Positions 1 to 7,084 are shown, counted from the first letter of the stretch. The stretch is DNA of 64,000 nucleotides from Xanthobacter tagetidis (GCF_003667445.1 NZ_RCTF01000003.1:287313-351312), one strand, 5' to 3'. Made by a program: numbers and translations. The notes: generated from the letters alone by a model not told the origin.

Positions 1-220
1 GGCCGACGATCTGTCCGTTCTTCGGGTCCCAGCCGAGATCGACGCGTGGCGGCAGGCCGTTATCGTTCAGCGCAGCGAGGTCGATGGTGATCGTCGTCGG
101 CTCGGCCGCCTTGGCGCCGAGGTCGGCGATGAACTTGGCGTCGAAGCCGGGCGCGACGGGGGGCATGCCGATGCTCTCGGCCAGCAGTTCGATGTGGGGG
201 GCGGGTTTCGTGGGTGCCAT
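1..220 (-). CDS. Phage early protein, C-terminus beyond window edge
   Basis: An open frame begins with ATG at 220 (MAPTKPAPHIELLAESIG) and reads leftward off the edge, so only about 73 N-terminal residues are visible. I do not recognise the family. Codons are strongly G/C at third positions, as in the downstream-reading neighbours, and it is the last visible member of the leftward early operon that begins near 2,636. An AAAGG stretch lies a short distance upstream as a possible ribosome site. The function is unknown. Confidence 0.55.
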   Translation of the reverse strand, partial: MAPTKPAPHIELLAESIGMPPVAPGFDAKFIADLGAKAAEPTTITIDLAALNDNGLPPRVDLGWDPKNGQIVG

Positions 221-250
221 GGGAAAGGGCCTTTCGGGCTGGGGAGGGGC

Positions 251-595
251 TCAGGCGTCGCCAGCGGCCGCGAGCGGGCGCGGGCCGGCGAACATGTTCA
301 TCTGCTGGGGGTGCTCGGTGCTGAGGGAGCCGTCGTCGAGCACCCAATAGAAGCTCGAGCCGCGCGCGGGCTTCGGCACCTTGGCCTCGATGGCACCGGT
401 GATGGTGGCCTGAGAGCCTTCCACCTCAATGTCGAGGGTGAGCACCACCTTGCCCTTGGCCTTCGCCTTGGGGCGACCGCCGGTGAGCTCCTTGAGCTGG
501 GCGAGCGCGCCGGTGATCTGGACCGACATTTCCTGCGCGAGATCGCCGCCCTCCAGGGCGCCGATGATGGTCTGTGCGTCGCGAATGCGCTGCAT
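251..595 (-). CDS. Phage hypothetical protein, 114 aa
   Basis: A 114-residue soluble protein starting MQRIRDAQTI, preceded by a GGAGA ribosome site. The N-terminal half is predicted helical (residues 1-40) and the middle is beta-rich with alternating charged and aliphatic residues (KGKVVLTLDIEVEG). I recognise no catalytic motif. It sits between the HD-domain gene and the left-edge gene in the same leftward operon, so it is probably an early phage protein. The length and the context of small early genes resemble conserved hypothetical proteins of alphaproteobacterial prophages; no function is claimed. Confidence 0.7.
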   Translation of the reverse strand: MQRIRDAQTIIGALEGGDLAQEMSVQITGALAQLKELTGGRPKAKAKGKVVLTLDIEVEGSQATITGAIEAKVPKPARGSSFYWVLDDGSLSTEHPQQMNMFAGPRPLAAAGDA

Positions 596-668
596 CGAAG
601 GTCTCCGTTTCGTTTGCGCCGTTCGCGAAGGCGCCCGTGCCGGGCCCCTGCTCGGGCGCGGATGAGGC

Positions 669-1364
669 TCACGCCGCCCGCTTGGCGGCGAGGTGGGGGA
701 AGTAGGTGTGGAGGCGCGCGCGCCATTCGTCGGCGGCCTTGGGCCAGGGCCACACCTGGATGCGGCCCTTGAGCTTCGCGGGCGCCCAATCCTCCACCGC
801 GGGGTCCCACGGCTTCGGCGCGGGCGCGAGCAAATGGCGGCGCTCGGCGGCCAGCATGGCGAGGTCCCATTCGGCCACGCGCCGGGCGATCTCCGGCGCC
901 AACGGCCAGGGGTGGCCGGCGGCGGCGTGGATGGCGCGGTCGAGGTCGGCCTTGAGGCCGGCGAGCGCGATGCGGAAGATCCCCGCGCCGGCGCCGGCGA
1001 TCATCGTGGGCGGCGTTCCGGCAAGCCGCAGGTGATCCTCGATCACCTTGCCGACGCGAAGGTCGAGCGCCTGCGCCAGCGGCGTCATGATGTCCTTGCA
1101 GGCATATTCGTGCGCGTCGTGCAGGATGAACGCCTGCGCGGTCTCGATGCTGCCGGTCTGCGCCACGATGGCGTCGGCGCCGAGCACCATGTGCTGCGCC
1201 ACGCTGTAGGGGCCGCCGCGCACGTGCCCGCCGAAGCGCGGCTCGCGGGCGAGCGCCTCGGCCACGTCGGTGTCGAGGTCGATCATGGCCGCAGTCGGCG
1301 CCATGAGATCGAGCGCCCGGCCAGTGCCGGTCTGGATCCAGGGGGCGGGCGTGCGGGCGCTCAT
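669..1364 (-). CDS. HD-domain phosphohydrolase (YfbR-like), phage-encoded
   Basis: A 231-aa protein with the metal-binding pattern of HD hydrolases: His58 (SVAQHMVLGADA) followed by His82-Asp83 (FILHDAHEY). Family members such as YfbR are 5'-nucleotidases or deoxynucleotide phosphohydrolases, so a role in adjusting nucleotide pools during phage replication is plausible. This is inference from the family; the substrate is not visible. The ATG at 1364 overlaps the stop of the upstream 92-aa gene by 4 nt, so the two are translationally coupled. The C-terminal third (PWPKAADEWRARLHTYF) is not recognised. It belongs to the leftward early operon controlled from the operator region near 2,670. Confidence 0.8.
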   Translation of the reverse strand: MSARTPAPWIQTGTGRALDLMAPTAAMIDLDTDVAEALAREPRFGGHVRGGPYSVAQHMVLGADAIVAQTGSIETAQAFILHDAHEYACKDIMTPLAQALDLRVGKVIEDHLRLAGTPPTMIAGAGAGIFRIALAGLKADLDRAIHAAAGHPWPLAPEIARRVAEWDLAMLAAERRHLLAPAPKPWDPAVEDWAPAKLKGRIQVWPWPKAADEWRARLHTYFPHLAAKRAA

Positions 1365-1639
1365 GCCGCCTCTCCGTCGTCGGGCTGGATGGGCTGGAAA
1401 TCAGGCCCGGCGCCGCCGAGGCGGGCGCGGGCGATCTCCAGGCTGCGGTCGATGGTGCGCTGGACGCGGGGCGTGCAGCGCGGGTCGGGCCGCGTGTTGG
1501 CGAGCCACATGCCGATCTGCTCGGCGGCCTCGCGCTGGCCGTCGCGCGCCGCCTGCAGCAGCGCCTGGCTTGCGGCCCACACCAGCTTGGCGATGGCGCC
1601 GGGGCCGGTGCCGGAGGGCGAATAGGTGATGAGCGCCAT
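1361..1639 (-). CDS. Phage hypothetical protein, 92 aa
   Basis: A 92-residue protein beginning MALITYSPSG, mostly helical, with no recognised domain. Its stop overlaps the start of the HD-hydrolase gene by 4 nt and it begins 3 nt after the stop of the 86-aa membrane-like gene, which marks it as a true member of the early operon. The central part (QALLQAARDGQREAAEQI) could form an amphipathic helix. The function is unknown. Confidence 0.65.
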   Translation of the reverse strand: MALITYSPSGTGPGAIAKLVWAASQALLQAARDGQREAAEQIGMWLANTRPDPRCTPRVQRTIDRSLEIARARLGGAGPDFQPIQPDDGEAA

Positions 1640-1642
1640 GGG

Positions 1643-1903
1643 TCACACCTCCATCATCTCGCGCGTGGCCTGGAAGAGAGCGGCGGCGCCGGCGAGCCAG
1701 AGCAGGCCGACCCCGGCGCCGATGTGCACGGCGCCAAGGGCGCACTGCTGTGCGACGGCTGCCGTTGGATCTGTTGGGTAGGGGGAAGGTGCGGAGCCGC
1801 AGCCGAGGTCTCTTGGCGGCTGCGGCTCCGCTTGTCCCGGCGCCGGGGGGCAGTGGCGCCGGAAGGGATTGCTCAGGCGCAGGCCGAGCGTGCGGACCAT
1901 CAC
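1643..1903 (-). CDS. Small phage membrane protein, 86 aa
   Basis: A proline/arginine-rich N-terminal half is followed by one hydrophobic stretch at about residues 56-79 (GAVHIGAGVGLLWLAGAAAL) that could span the membrane once. Its ATG overlaps the stop of the upstream 134-aa gene by 4 nt. No family is recognised. Membership in a tightly packed operon supports reality, while the low-complexity N-terminus is a reason for caution. It could be a superinfection or membrane-directed early protein, but that is speculation. Confidence 0.5.
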   Translation of the reverse strand: MMVRTLGLRLSNPFRRHCPPAPGQAEPQPPRDLGCGSAPSPYPTDPTAAVAQQCALGAVHIGAGVGLLWLAGAAALFQATREMMEV

Positions 1904-2304
1904 GCCACCTCGGCGGGCAGCGGGCCGGCGATGCCGCGGGCCTCGTCGGCATATTCGATGATCTGCGCGGCGGTGAATCCGGCGCGGGCCAGGTCGTGCA
2001 CGTCGCAGGAGCCCGCCAGGGCCACGCGCTCGCGCATCACCTGCGCCATGCGCTGCGCCACGTCGTGCGCGGCGTCGTCATTGGCGGGGGCGCGGGCCAC
2101 CAGCACGAAGCGCGCGGCGATGAAGGCCCCTTCGAAATCGTAGAGGTGCACATAGGGCCCTTCGCCGAGGGCGGCCGCGAGCACGTCCTCGGCCGGCTGC
2201 GTGGCCCGCACCTGGTAGATCTGGCCCTTGATGAGCCGGCCCGTGGGCTGCACGCAGCGCACCACGTCGCGCGGGGCAAAGGGGCTGTGAACCTGCGCCA
2301 TCAC
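1900..2304 (-). CDS. Phage hypothetical protein with SH3-like start, 134 aa
   Basis: A 134-aa protein starting MMAQVHSPFAPRDVV. The first 55 residues (VRCVQPTGRLIKGQIYQV, then PYVHLYDF) have the beta-strand spacing of small SH3-like barrels seen in phage early proteins; the rest is helical. No catalytic motif is seen. Its ATG overlaps the stop of the gene starting at 2,636 by 4 nt. Function unknown; probably a leftward early protein under repressor control. Confidence 0.65.
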   Translation of the reverse strand: MMAQVHSPFAPRDVVRCVQPTGRLIKGQIYQVRATQPAEDVLAAALGEGPYVHLYDFEGAFIAARFVLVARAPANDDAAHDVAQRMAQVMRERVALAGSCDVHDLARAGFTAAQIIEYADEARGIAGPLPAEVA

Positions 2305-2636
2305 GCGGCCTTTCCGGTGCGCTCGGCCGCGGCGGCGGCGGCCAGCGTGTCGGCCAGCGCCGCCTGCGCCTTGGCGAGGCGCTCGGTGGCGATGGGCATG
2401 GTGGCGAGGATGGTGGCGGCGGTGTCGGCCATCTCCGTCTGGAGGTGGGCGAGGAAGCGGTTGGCCTCTTCGCCGCCCTCGTCGGCGGCCTTCACCGCGT
2501 CGGGCTGGCGCGCGAAGGTGAACCCCTCGAACTTGCGGACGGCGCCGGCGAGCCGGTCCAGCACCTCGCCGAGGCCGGCGAGGTTGAGAGCCGCATCCGC
2601 CGCTTCGGGCGGGGAAAGCTGGTCGGGAAGGTGCAT
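2301..2636 (-). CDS. First gene of leftward phage early operon, 111 aa
   Basis: I choose the ATG at 2636 (MHLPDQLSPPEAADAALNLA) because it has a GGGGA ribosome site about 7 nt upstream. The longer frame from 2693 would start inside or beyond the operator palindrome at 2,667-2,683, leaving no room for a promoter. The product is Ala-rich and mostly helical (RLAKAQAALADTLAAAAAAE), with no known domain. As the promoter-proximal gene of the leftward operon it should be repressed in the lysogen by the S24 repressor encoded at 4,073-4,681. Function unknown. Confidence 0.6.
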   Translation of the reverse strand: MHLPDQLSPPEAADAALNLAGLGEVLDRLAGAVRKFEGFTFARQPDAVKAADEGGEEANRFLAHLQTEMADTAATILATMPIATERLAKAQAALADTLAAAAAAERTGKAA

Positions 2637-2666
2637 TGGTGTCCCCATCGGGTGCGATGGGTTATG

Positions 2667-2683
2667 CATACATTTAATGTATG
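2667..2683. promoter_or_regulatory. Repressor operator, leftward early operon
   Basis: A near-perfect palindrome CATACATTTAATGTATG sits 31 nt upstream of the first leftward early gene. Its core ATACATTTAATGTAT is identical to the palindrome between the repressor and Cro-like genes at 4,760-4,774. The same site in both early control regions is the layout expected of CI/Cro operators. Confidence 0.75.
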
Positions 2684-2701
2684 TTCCCGGCAATAGGGCA
2701 A

Positions 2702-2716
2702 ATACAGAAAATGTAT
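2702..2716. promoter_or_regulatory. Second repressor operator at leftward/rightward promoter
   Basis: ATACAGAAAATGTAT keeps the same half-sites (ATACA, TGTAT) and 5-nt spacing as the operators at 2,667 and 4,760 but has a different centre. It lies 35 nt (centre to centre about 34) from the first site, the spacing expected for cooperative repressor dimers. It may also control the rightward SWIM-domain gene that starts at 2,788. Confidence 0.65.
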
Positions 2717-2787
2717 TCTTGCGCGCTCACGTTGCAGCTTGAGGCGGGCTTTGCCTAGAGTTTCCCGTCTGGTTGCGGGAGGCGGGA

Positions 2788-3433
2788 ATGGGGCTGGAGG
2801 GGGGAGCGGTGGGCGACATCCTGAGGTTTCAGGTGCAGGGCTCGGCGCGGGTGCCTTATGTCGTCATGTTCGAGGGTTCCGGCGGTGGTTTGCGCGCCTT
2901 CTGCACCTGCCCGGCCGGCGGGCGGGGCGGGCGTTTCTGCAAGCACGCGGCAGGGCTACTGATGGGCGATGTGACGGCGCTCGTCGGGCGGCGACCTAAG
3001 CGCGGTCGAGGCCCTCAAGGCGCGGGCGCTCGGCTCGCCGCTGGTGGCGCAGGCCGTCATGCACCGGGGCAAGCCCTCCCCACCCACAATGGCGGCTGTG
3101 GCAAGCCTTGCGGATGTGCGCGCCGGCTGCGCAGATCTGATCACGCGCCTCGGCCTCGAGGCCGTGCTGGAAGGTGATCCCGCAGAAGCGCAATGGCTCG
3201 GCCTGCATCGGCGCGGCAAGAGCGGGCGGCTGCTGAAGGAGCCTGTGGCGGCGCTCGCCTATGAGCGCGTGGCGTTCGAACTGGTCGAGCTGCCCGACGG
3301 CACTTGGGCGGAAGAGGAGCGGGGCCTGCGTGAGCGCCCGTGGATCGTCCGGCTGAAGTCCGGCACCACGACCTATCGATCGCTGGAGCGGGCGGCGGGC
3401 GTCTTCCGCGCCGGGCTGGAGGCGATGGGCTAG
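2788..3433 (+). pseudogene. SWIM zinc-finger protein, split by +1 frame change
   Basis: Two adjoining frames make one protein. The first starts at ATG 2788 (MGLEGGAVGDIL) after a GGGAGGCGGGA ribosome site and carries a SWIM-type zinc finger, C-x-C ... C-x-H (FCTCPAGGRGGRFCKHAAG), which binds DNA or proteins in known families. Around 2,984-2,992 the sense shifts by +1 and continues GGDLSAVEALKARALGSPLV to the stop at 3,431-3,433. The whole span is 646 nt, that is 215 codons plus one base, so a single extra base, perhaps in the GGG run near 2,986, explains it. It may be a real mutation, a sequencing error or recoding. Left in frame 1 the protein would end at 3,177 with an unrelated Arg/Gly-rich tail. 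Its last 4 nt overlap the convergent gene. Confidence 0.65.
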
Positions 3434-4062
3434 GGAATGAAGGCGAGGCCTGGGGCCTTCGCGAAAGTGACGTTGCCGTTCTGGTCGATGGGGCTGCCGC
3501 ACAGCATCTGCGACACCCGCTTGCTGGCGAAGAAGCCCGGCTCCTTGCCGCCGCCGAGATCATACCAGAGGTGATGTCCCGCGATCACGCCCGTGCGCTC
3601 GTCGTAGGCCGGGATGAGGCGCGGCTTGTCGGGCACCACGAGTTCCAGTTCGATGGATGTTTTCCAGCCCTTGGCCAGCCGATGCGGCGCATATTCCTTC
3701 TGCACCCGCGCCTTAACGGCTGTCAGGTCCGCCCACATGGCCCCGCCGAGCGGCCGGCAGGCTTCGCGGAAGGCGGCGATGGCGCGCAGGACGTCGTCAC
3801 GGGACATCAGGTTTGATTCGGCGATCTGCGGCTCGACGGCCTGCGGCGCCGGCTCGGCGCGTATCACCTCGGCCGTGGTGACCGCATCGCGCGGGCTTTC
3901 GCGCGCGACCCGGGCGATGATGAGGAAGGCCACCAAGCAGCCGAAGATGATCGCGGCGGTTCTGCGGTTGCAACCGCGGCGCAACGGCGCTCCGCATTTG
4001 AGGCAGGCTTTCGCGCGCGGGCTGATCTCGGCGCCGCAATCGGTGCACTTGACCAGCCGCAT
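3430..4062 (-). CDS. Zinc-ribbon membrane protein, 210 aa
   Basis: Residues 1-25 hold a rubredoxin-like zinc ribbon with Cys6, Cys9, Cys20 and Cys23 (CTDCGAEIS...CLKCG). A single transmembrane helix follows at about 35-53 (TAAIIFGCLVAFLIIARVA). The remaining 155 residues form an unrecognised, presumably periplasmic domain. This zinc ribbon-helix-soluble layout is common in bacterial and prophage accessory proteins of unknown role. It lies directly downstream of the repressor gene (10 nt gap) on the same strand, so it may be expressed in the lysogen with the repressor, a typical place for a moron or superinfection-exclusion gene. That function is inference only. Confidence 0.7.
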   Translation of the reverse strand: MRLVKCTDCGAEISPRAKACLKCGAPLRRGCNRRTAAIIFGCLVAFLIIARVARESPRDAVTTAEVIRAEPAPQAVEPQIAESNLMSRDDVLRAIAAFREACRPLGGAMWADLTAVKARVQKEYAPHRLAKGWKTSIELELVVPDKPRLIPAYDERTGVIAGHHLWYDLGGGKEPGFFASKRVSQMLCGSPIDQNGNVTFAKAPGLAFIP

Positions 4063-4072
4063 GCAGCGCCTC

Positions 4073-4681
4073 CTAGAGATCCGTAATCACCCGCACCACG
4101 CGGCCGAGCACGCGCACGCTCTCGGGCTCGGGCGGGAAGATGGGCTCGTGCTCCGGATTGGTAGAGTAGGGGTCGAGCCGGAGCCGGGGCCGCAGCATGG
4201 CGCGCTTGAACGTGGTCTCGCCCCGGCTCTCGAACACGTAGAATTTCCGGTGCTGCAGCTCGATCTCATTGCGGTTGGCGATGATGATCGCCGCGTCGGG
4301 CGCCACGCGGTCCATGCTGTCGCCGCGCACAGAAAGGGCGAAATAGTCGCCGCTGGGCAGGTCGCCGATGGTGAGGTGGCGCTCGGCGTCCACGGCATGG
4401 GTGGGCGTCATCTGCGCGAAACCGGACGCGGCCACCCATGAGACCAGCGGCACGGTCTTCACCGGGCCGTCGCCATAGAAGAATTCCGGCTCCGGCATGC
4501 CGGCAAGAGCGGCGAGCTGCGGCAGGATCGCGCGCGCCGGCAGGCTGCCCTTCTCCCAGCGCGCGACGGTCGGCTGCTCCACATGGAACCGCTCGCCGAA
4601 CACCGCCTGCGATTCCCCCAGTGCGTCGCGCAGCGCCTTGATGCGGCGGCCGAGGTCCGGGTTCTTCAAGGGCTTGTTCAT
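4073..4681 (-). CDS. S24-type phage repressor (CI-like)
   Basis: A 202-aa repressor from the ATG at 4681 (MNKPLKNPDLGRR). Residues 11-48 are an XRE helix-turn-helix (GESQAVFGERFHVEQPTVAR). Residues 75-200 are an S24/LexA-type autoprotease domain with Ser122 in GDSMDRVAPDA and Lys159 in ETTFKRAML. The linker VSWVAASGF could contain the self-cleavage site, although the usual Ala-Gly pair is not exact. An upstream ATG at 4765 falls inside the operator, so I reject it. The likely role is lysogeny maintenance, with RecA-triggered cleavage allowing induction. It is divergent from the Cro-like gene, with a shared operator at 4,759-4,775, and probably autoregulates. Confidence 0.9.
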   Translation of the reverse strand: MNKPLKNPDLGRRIKALRDALGESQAVFGERFHVEQPTVARWEKGSLPARAILPQLAALAGMPEPEFFYGDGPVKTVPLVSWVAASGFAQMTPTHAVDAERHLTIGDLPSGDYFALSVRGDSMDRVAPDAAIIIANRNEIELQHRKFYVFESRGETTFKRAMLRPRLRLDPYSTNPEHEPIFPPEPESVRVLGRVVRVITDL

Positions 4682-4758
4682 GCGCCGCAATGTGCGCGAA
4701 GCGGCGCCGCGGGCGAAAACAGTTTCCGTATAATTGGCTTGCGGGGGGGTTGATCGAA

Positions 4759-4775
4759 CATACATTTAATGTATT
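4759..4775. promoter_or_regulatory. Repressor/Cro operator in the immunity region
   Basis: The palindrome ATACATTTAATGTAT (4,760-4,774) lies between the divergent repressor and Cro-like genes, only 10 nt before the Cro-like start. It is identical in its 15-bp core to the site at 2,668-2,682 and similar to that at 2,702-2,716. It is the expected binding site of the S24 repressor and/or Cro-like protein. Confidence 0.75.
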
Positions 4776-4784
4776 GTCCGGGGC

Positions 4785-5036
4785 ATGATGACCCCGGCCT
4801 CCCATATCCGGCGAAACGTGTTTGGCTGCGCGACGCAGCAGGCGTTCGCCGACCTGCTCGGCGTGACCCAGGCCACCGTCTCCCGCTGGGAGGTGGATGG
4901 CTTCATTTCCCGGCGAGGCCAGAAGGCCATGCGTGCCGCGGCCTCCTCGCGCGGCATCGCCTGGGATGACCGCTGGCTGTTCATCGTTCCGGCCGCCAAT
5001 GACGACGCCCCCGTGGCGCGGGAGGAGGCGGCATGA
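4785..5036 (+). CDS. Cro-like HTH regulator, 83 aa
   Basis: An 83-aa protein with a helix-turn-helix at about residues 17-40 (TQQAFADLLGVTQATVSRWE), the pattern of small phage Cro/YdaS-like proteins. It is transcribed divergently from the S24 repressor across a shared palindrome, the classic immunity-switch arrangement. By analogy it should bind the same operators and repress the repressor gene in lytic growth. The start may be the ATG at 4785 or the next at 4788; a GGGGC stretch just upstream serves either. Its stop overlaps a possible small gene starting at 5,033. Confidence 0.85.
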   Translation: MMTPASHIRRNVFGCATQQAFADLLGVTQATVSRWEVDGFISRRGQKAMRAAASSRGIAWDDRWLFIVPAANDDAPVAREEAA

Positions 5037-5209
5037 ATCTGAAGATCTTCATCACTCAGGGGGTCGCAATCGCTTTGGTTGCGGGCAGCGTCCTTGTGAC
5101 GTGCACGACCTCAACTTTCTGGCGAGCATCCATCGATGAGAAGGTGAGTCGCATAGAGAGCGTAATCTCGTCTTGTGACTCCAAATATAGACTGGCGCTC
5201 TCCCAATGA
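5033..5209 (+). CDS. Possible small membrane-anchored protein, 58 aa
   Basis: This ATG overlaps the stop of the Cro-like gene in an ATGA, the usual sign of translational coupling. The product begins with a signal-anchor-like segment (NLKIFITQGVAIALVAGSVL) followed by VTCTTS, which faintly resembles a lipobox, then a charged helix. However, it lies entirely opposite the 3' part of the 186-aa leftward gene, and its later codons lose third-position G/C. Either it is a genuine overlapping antisense gene or it is a shadow; I favour neither strongly. Confidence 0.35.
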   Translation: MNLKIFITQGVAIALVAGSVLVTCTTSTFWRASIDEKVSRIESVISSCDSKYRLALSQ

Positions 5210-5616
5210 TGATCCATTCTGAATTTGGCGCCTTGAAAAGTCTGCTCCATGCCAGCGGGCGCTATTTCCATGCGCATTCTGCATTTTGCGACGAGCGTCT
5301 TCCTGTCGGCCTCACACGTCGGGGGATGCCAAGCATTTCTTCCCGGAATGTCATCCCACGATTGGTGAACTCCTGCCCCTCGTGGACTGAGAATTTCGAG
5401 GGATTTCGCTTGCCAGCGATAGGGGCTGAGATTTTTGGCCTCGAAAGCGAGAATCCAGAGGCCGTTGGATCGGGTGATCCTGACATTTACAACGAACATT
5501 TCGCTCGCGTGCCTCTCCTGCTGCCGGAGCACCCGCCAGGAAATCCATGCGCTCGCAGCCGCGGCGAGTGCCGCTATGGCTGCAACGATGAATGTGGGGT
5601 CAGCGAGCGCAATCAT
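5056..5616 (-). CDS. N-terminally membrane-anchored protein, 186 aa
   Basis: The N-terminus is one membrane helix at about residues 8-28 (TFIVAAIAALAAAASAWISW), followed by a beta-rich, presumably periplasmic or cytoplasmic domain with several Trp residues. Lower third-position G/C than the neighbours (gaa, aat, tca codons are frequent) points to separate acquisition. It lies inside the immunity region opposite the early rightward genes, a usual place for morons such as superinfection-exclusion proteins. No known family is recognised and no function is claimed. Confidence 0.6.
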   Translation of the reverse strand: MIALADPTFIVAAIAALAAAASAWISWRVLRQQERHASEMFVVNVRITRSNGLWILAFEAKNLSPYRWQAKSLEILSPRGAGVHQSWDDIPGRNAWHPPTCEADRKTLVAKCRMRMEIAPAGMEQTFQGAKFRMDHHWESASLYLESQDEITLSMRLTFSSMDARQKVEVVHVTRTLPATKAIATP

Positions 5617-5639
5617 TTCAGTTTCTCCAGAGGCGCGGC

Positions 5640-6308
5640 ATGAGCATGTGGGATGTTTTCGATCGCGATTTCTGGCGCACCGCCGTGGATCCTCCGGTCA
5701 AGCCGGAGCATGACGCGGGGGGCGGCGTCGCGCGCAACGTGTTCTCTCCGGGCGCGTATGCGGACCTGCTCGACCGGCCGCCGTCTCGCGAGGCGGCGCT
5801 CAAGGCGCTGACCGCGCACCTCGGCGGCCTCGATCGCAAGTGCTTCACATTGCGCGAGGGGAGCCTGGTCGTCGAGGTGCCTCTTTCCGTTGCGCTCGAT
5901 CATGTGGATCCCCGCCTCATCGACGATATGGCCTACCGCATGCACTGCTACGCGGCGCTCGCCGTGCGCGCGCTAGCCACGCTGCCCGCGGCCACCGTTC
6001 GGGCCTGGCTCGACGGTCTGGGCCATGATGCGCCCGGTGAGCTCGTGGAACTCCTGCCGGATGGGGGCATCCGGCGCGTGGACGCTGGCTTCCTGTGCGA
6101 TGACGTGAACGCACAGCCAGTTGAGGAAGGCAGGTCCGCCGGGGCTCTTGGTGGCGATGCGGCGCGCCATCTTGCCGATGACAATGAGCAGGCAGTTGCG
6201 GAACGCGGCCTGCTCCGGCGTCAACCCTCGTCGCTCATTCATCCCGACCTCCCGTCCATCTTGCATCCCGACCCGATCGTGCCGCGGAGGGAACGCCCGC
6301 CGCCGTGA
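5640..6308 (+). CDS. Phage early hypothetical protein with embedded repeat, 222 aa
   Basis: I start at ATG 5640 (MSMWDVFDRDFWRTAVD). Residues 18-25 (DPPVKPEHD) are encoded by a palindromic repeat also found three times in the GcrA-like gene, read here in the same frame. The core (about 45-125) shows strong coding bias and a helical pattern with LIDDMAYRMHCYAALAVRAL. After about 6,110 the coding bias decays, and the last third is opposite a credible leftward gene (5,973-6,242). The true product may therefore be shorter, or the end may be a recombination scar. No family recognised. Confidence 0.5.
   Translation: MSMWDVFDRDFWRTAVDPPVKPEHDAGGGVARNVFSPGAYADLLDRPPSREAALKALTAHLGGLDRKCFTLREGSLVVEVPLSVALDHVDPRLIDDMAYRMHCYAALAVRALATLPAATVRAWLDGLGHDAPGELVELLPDGGIRRVDAGFLCDDVNAQPVEEGRSAGALGGDAARHLADDNEQAVAERGLLRRQPSSLIHPDLPSILHPDPIVPRRERPPP
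5692..5714. repeat. Palindromic element copy 1 (loop TCAAG)
   Basis: CTCCGG-TCAAG-CCGGAG followed by CATGACG is a short stem-loop embedded in the coding frame of the 5,640 gene. It matches copies at 8,965-8,993 and 9,097-9,125, and an inverted one at 9,037-9,060. In the rightward frame it encodes PVKPEHD, as do the other direct copies. Confidence 0.75.
5973..6242 (-). CDS. Small phage protein antisense to neighbour, 89 aa
   Basis: From ATG 6242 (MNERRGLTPEQAAFRNCLL) this leftward frame has consistently G/C-rich third positions and a convincing helical composition (AFLNWLCVHVIAQEA). It overlaps the 3' third of the rightward 5,640 gene on the opposite strand. Protein-like character is better here than in the opposing frame beyond 6,110, so I list both. 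No family recognised. If real, transcription would run toward the immunity region. Confidence 0.5.
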   Translation of the reverse strand: MNERRGLTPEQAAFRNCLLIVIGKMARRIATKSPGGPAFLNWLCVHVIAQEASVHAPDAPIRQEFHELTGRIMAQTVEPGPNGGRGQRG

Positions 6309-6373
6309 CCTGACGCGCAGACCCTCGCACCACAACCTCGTTTTCGGAACGAAAAAGCACGGGAGCTTTTTTC

Positions 6374-6859
6374 GTGGACGCTACCCCTTTGCCCGATGGG
6401 CTGATTCCCCTCATCAAGAGCACCGCTCGCGCCGCCGTGGCCGCTGCCGTTGTGCCCGGCTCCACCGGGCCGCAGCGGGTGGAGCAGCTCACCGGCTACT
6501 CGCCCGGCCAGATCAGCCGCTGGGGAGGCGATGCCCACAAGGACATGATGCCGCTGGAGGTGGTGTTCCTCCTGGAATTCATCGCCCAGAAGCCGGTGTT
6601 CGCCCGCGCGCTCGCCGCGCTCACCGGCCATCGGCTGGTGCCGATCGAGGAGGGTGACGGCGGCGGCTGCCTCACCCGCGACATGCTCGACATTACTGCG
6701 GCCGCAGGCGCGGTCTCGCAGGCCTACGGCACGGCGCTTGCCGATGGCACGGTGACGCCGCGCGAGCGCGAGGAGATCCGCCGCGCCAAGCGTCGCCTGC
6801 AAGATTCGCTGGCCCGAGCGGCGCTGAACCTCGCCGGCCTGACGGACGGGGAGGGCTGA
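6374..6859 (+). CDS. CII-like phage regulator (CP76 type)
   Basis: A 161-aa protein with an N-terminal DNA-binding region (VEQLTGYSPGQISRWGGDAH) and a following helix-rich part (PLEVVFLLEFIAQKPVFARA), the arrangement of the phage CII/CP76 regulatory family. Such proteins act as early activators that favour the lysogenic decision. It lies downstream of the Cro-like gene in the rightward early direction, where CII genes are normally found, and just upstream of the replication genes. The C-terminal segment (VTPREREEIRRAKRRLQDSL) is a charged helix that may mediate oligomerisation. The family call rests on pattern recognition only. Confidence 0.7.
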   Translation: MDATPLPDGLIPLIKSTARAAVAAAVVPGSTGPQRVEQLTGYSPGQISRWGGDAHKDMMPLEVVFLLEFIAQKPVFARALAALTGHRLVPIEEGDGGGCLTRDMLDITAAAGAVSQAYGTALADGTVTPREREEIRRAKRRLQDSLARAALNLAGLTDGEG

Positions 6860-6862
6860 ACC

Positions 6863-7084
6863 ATGGGCAAGGTTTCCGCCCCCATGCACCGCCAGCTCGG
6901 CCGGCGAGAGCCGAGCCGGCGCACGATCGAGGTGCGCGCGGCGCGGCCCGGCGCCGTCGAGGGCGCAGACCGGCACCATGCCCGCGCCGCCGCCAAGGGC
7001 AGCGCCGCTTTGCTCGCGGCCCTGGTGCGCGCCCACGGCGCCCCGCCGCCGGACACGAGCGGCGCGGCGGGGGAGGCAGGCTGA
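6863..7084 (+). CDS. Small basic phage protein, 73 aa
   Basis: A 73-residue Ala/Arg-rich protein starting MGKVSAPMHRQLGRRE, 3 nt after the CII-like gene stop. It overlaps the next ATG (7,084) by one base, so it is embedded in the early operon. It has no hydrophobic segment or recognisable motif. The basic composition could mean nucleic-acid binding, but this is not demonstrated. Confidence 0.5.
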   Translation: MGKVSAPMHRQLGRREPSRRTIEVRAARPGAVEGADRHHARAAAKGSAALLAALVRAHGAPPPDTSGAAGEAG

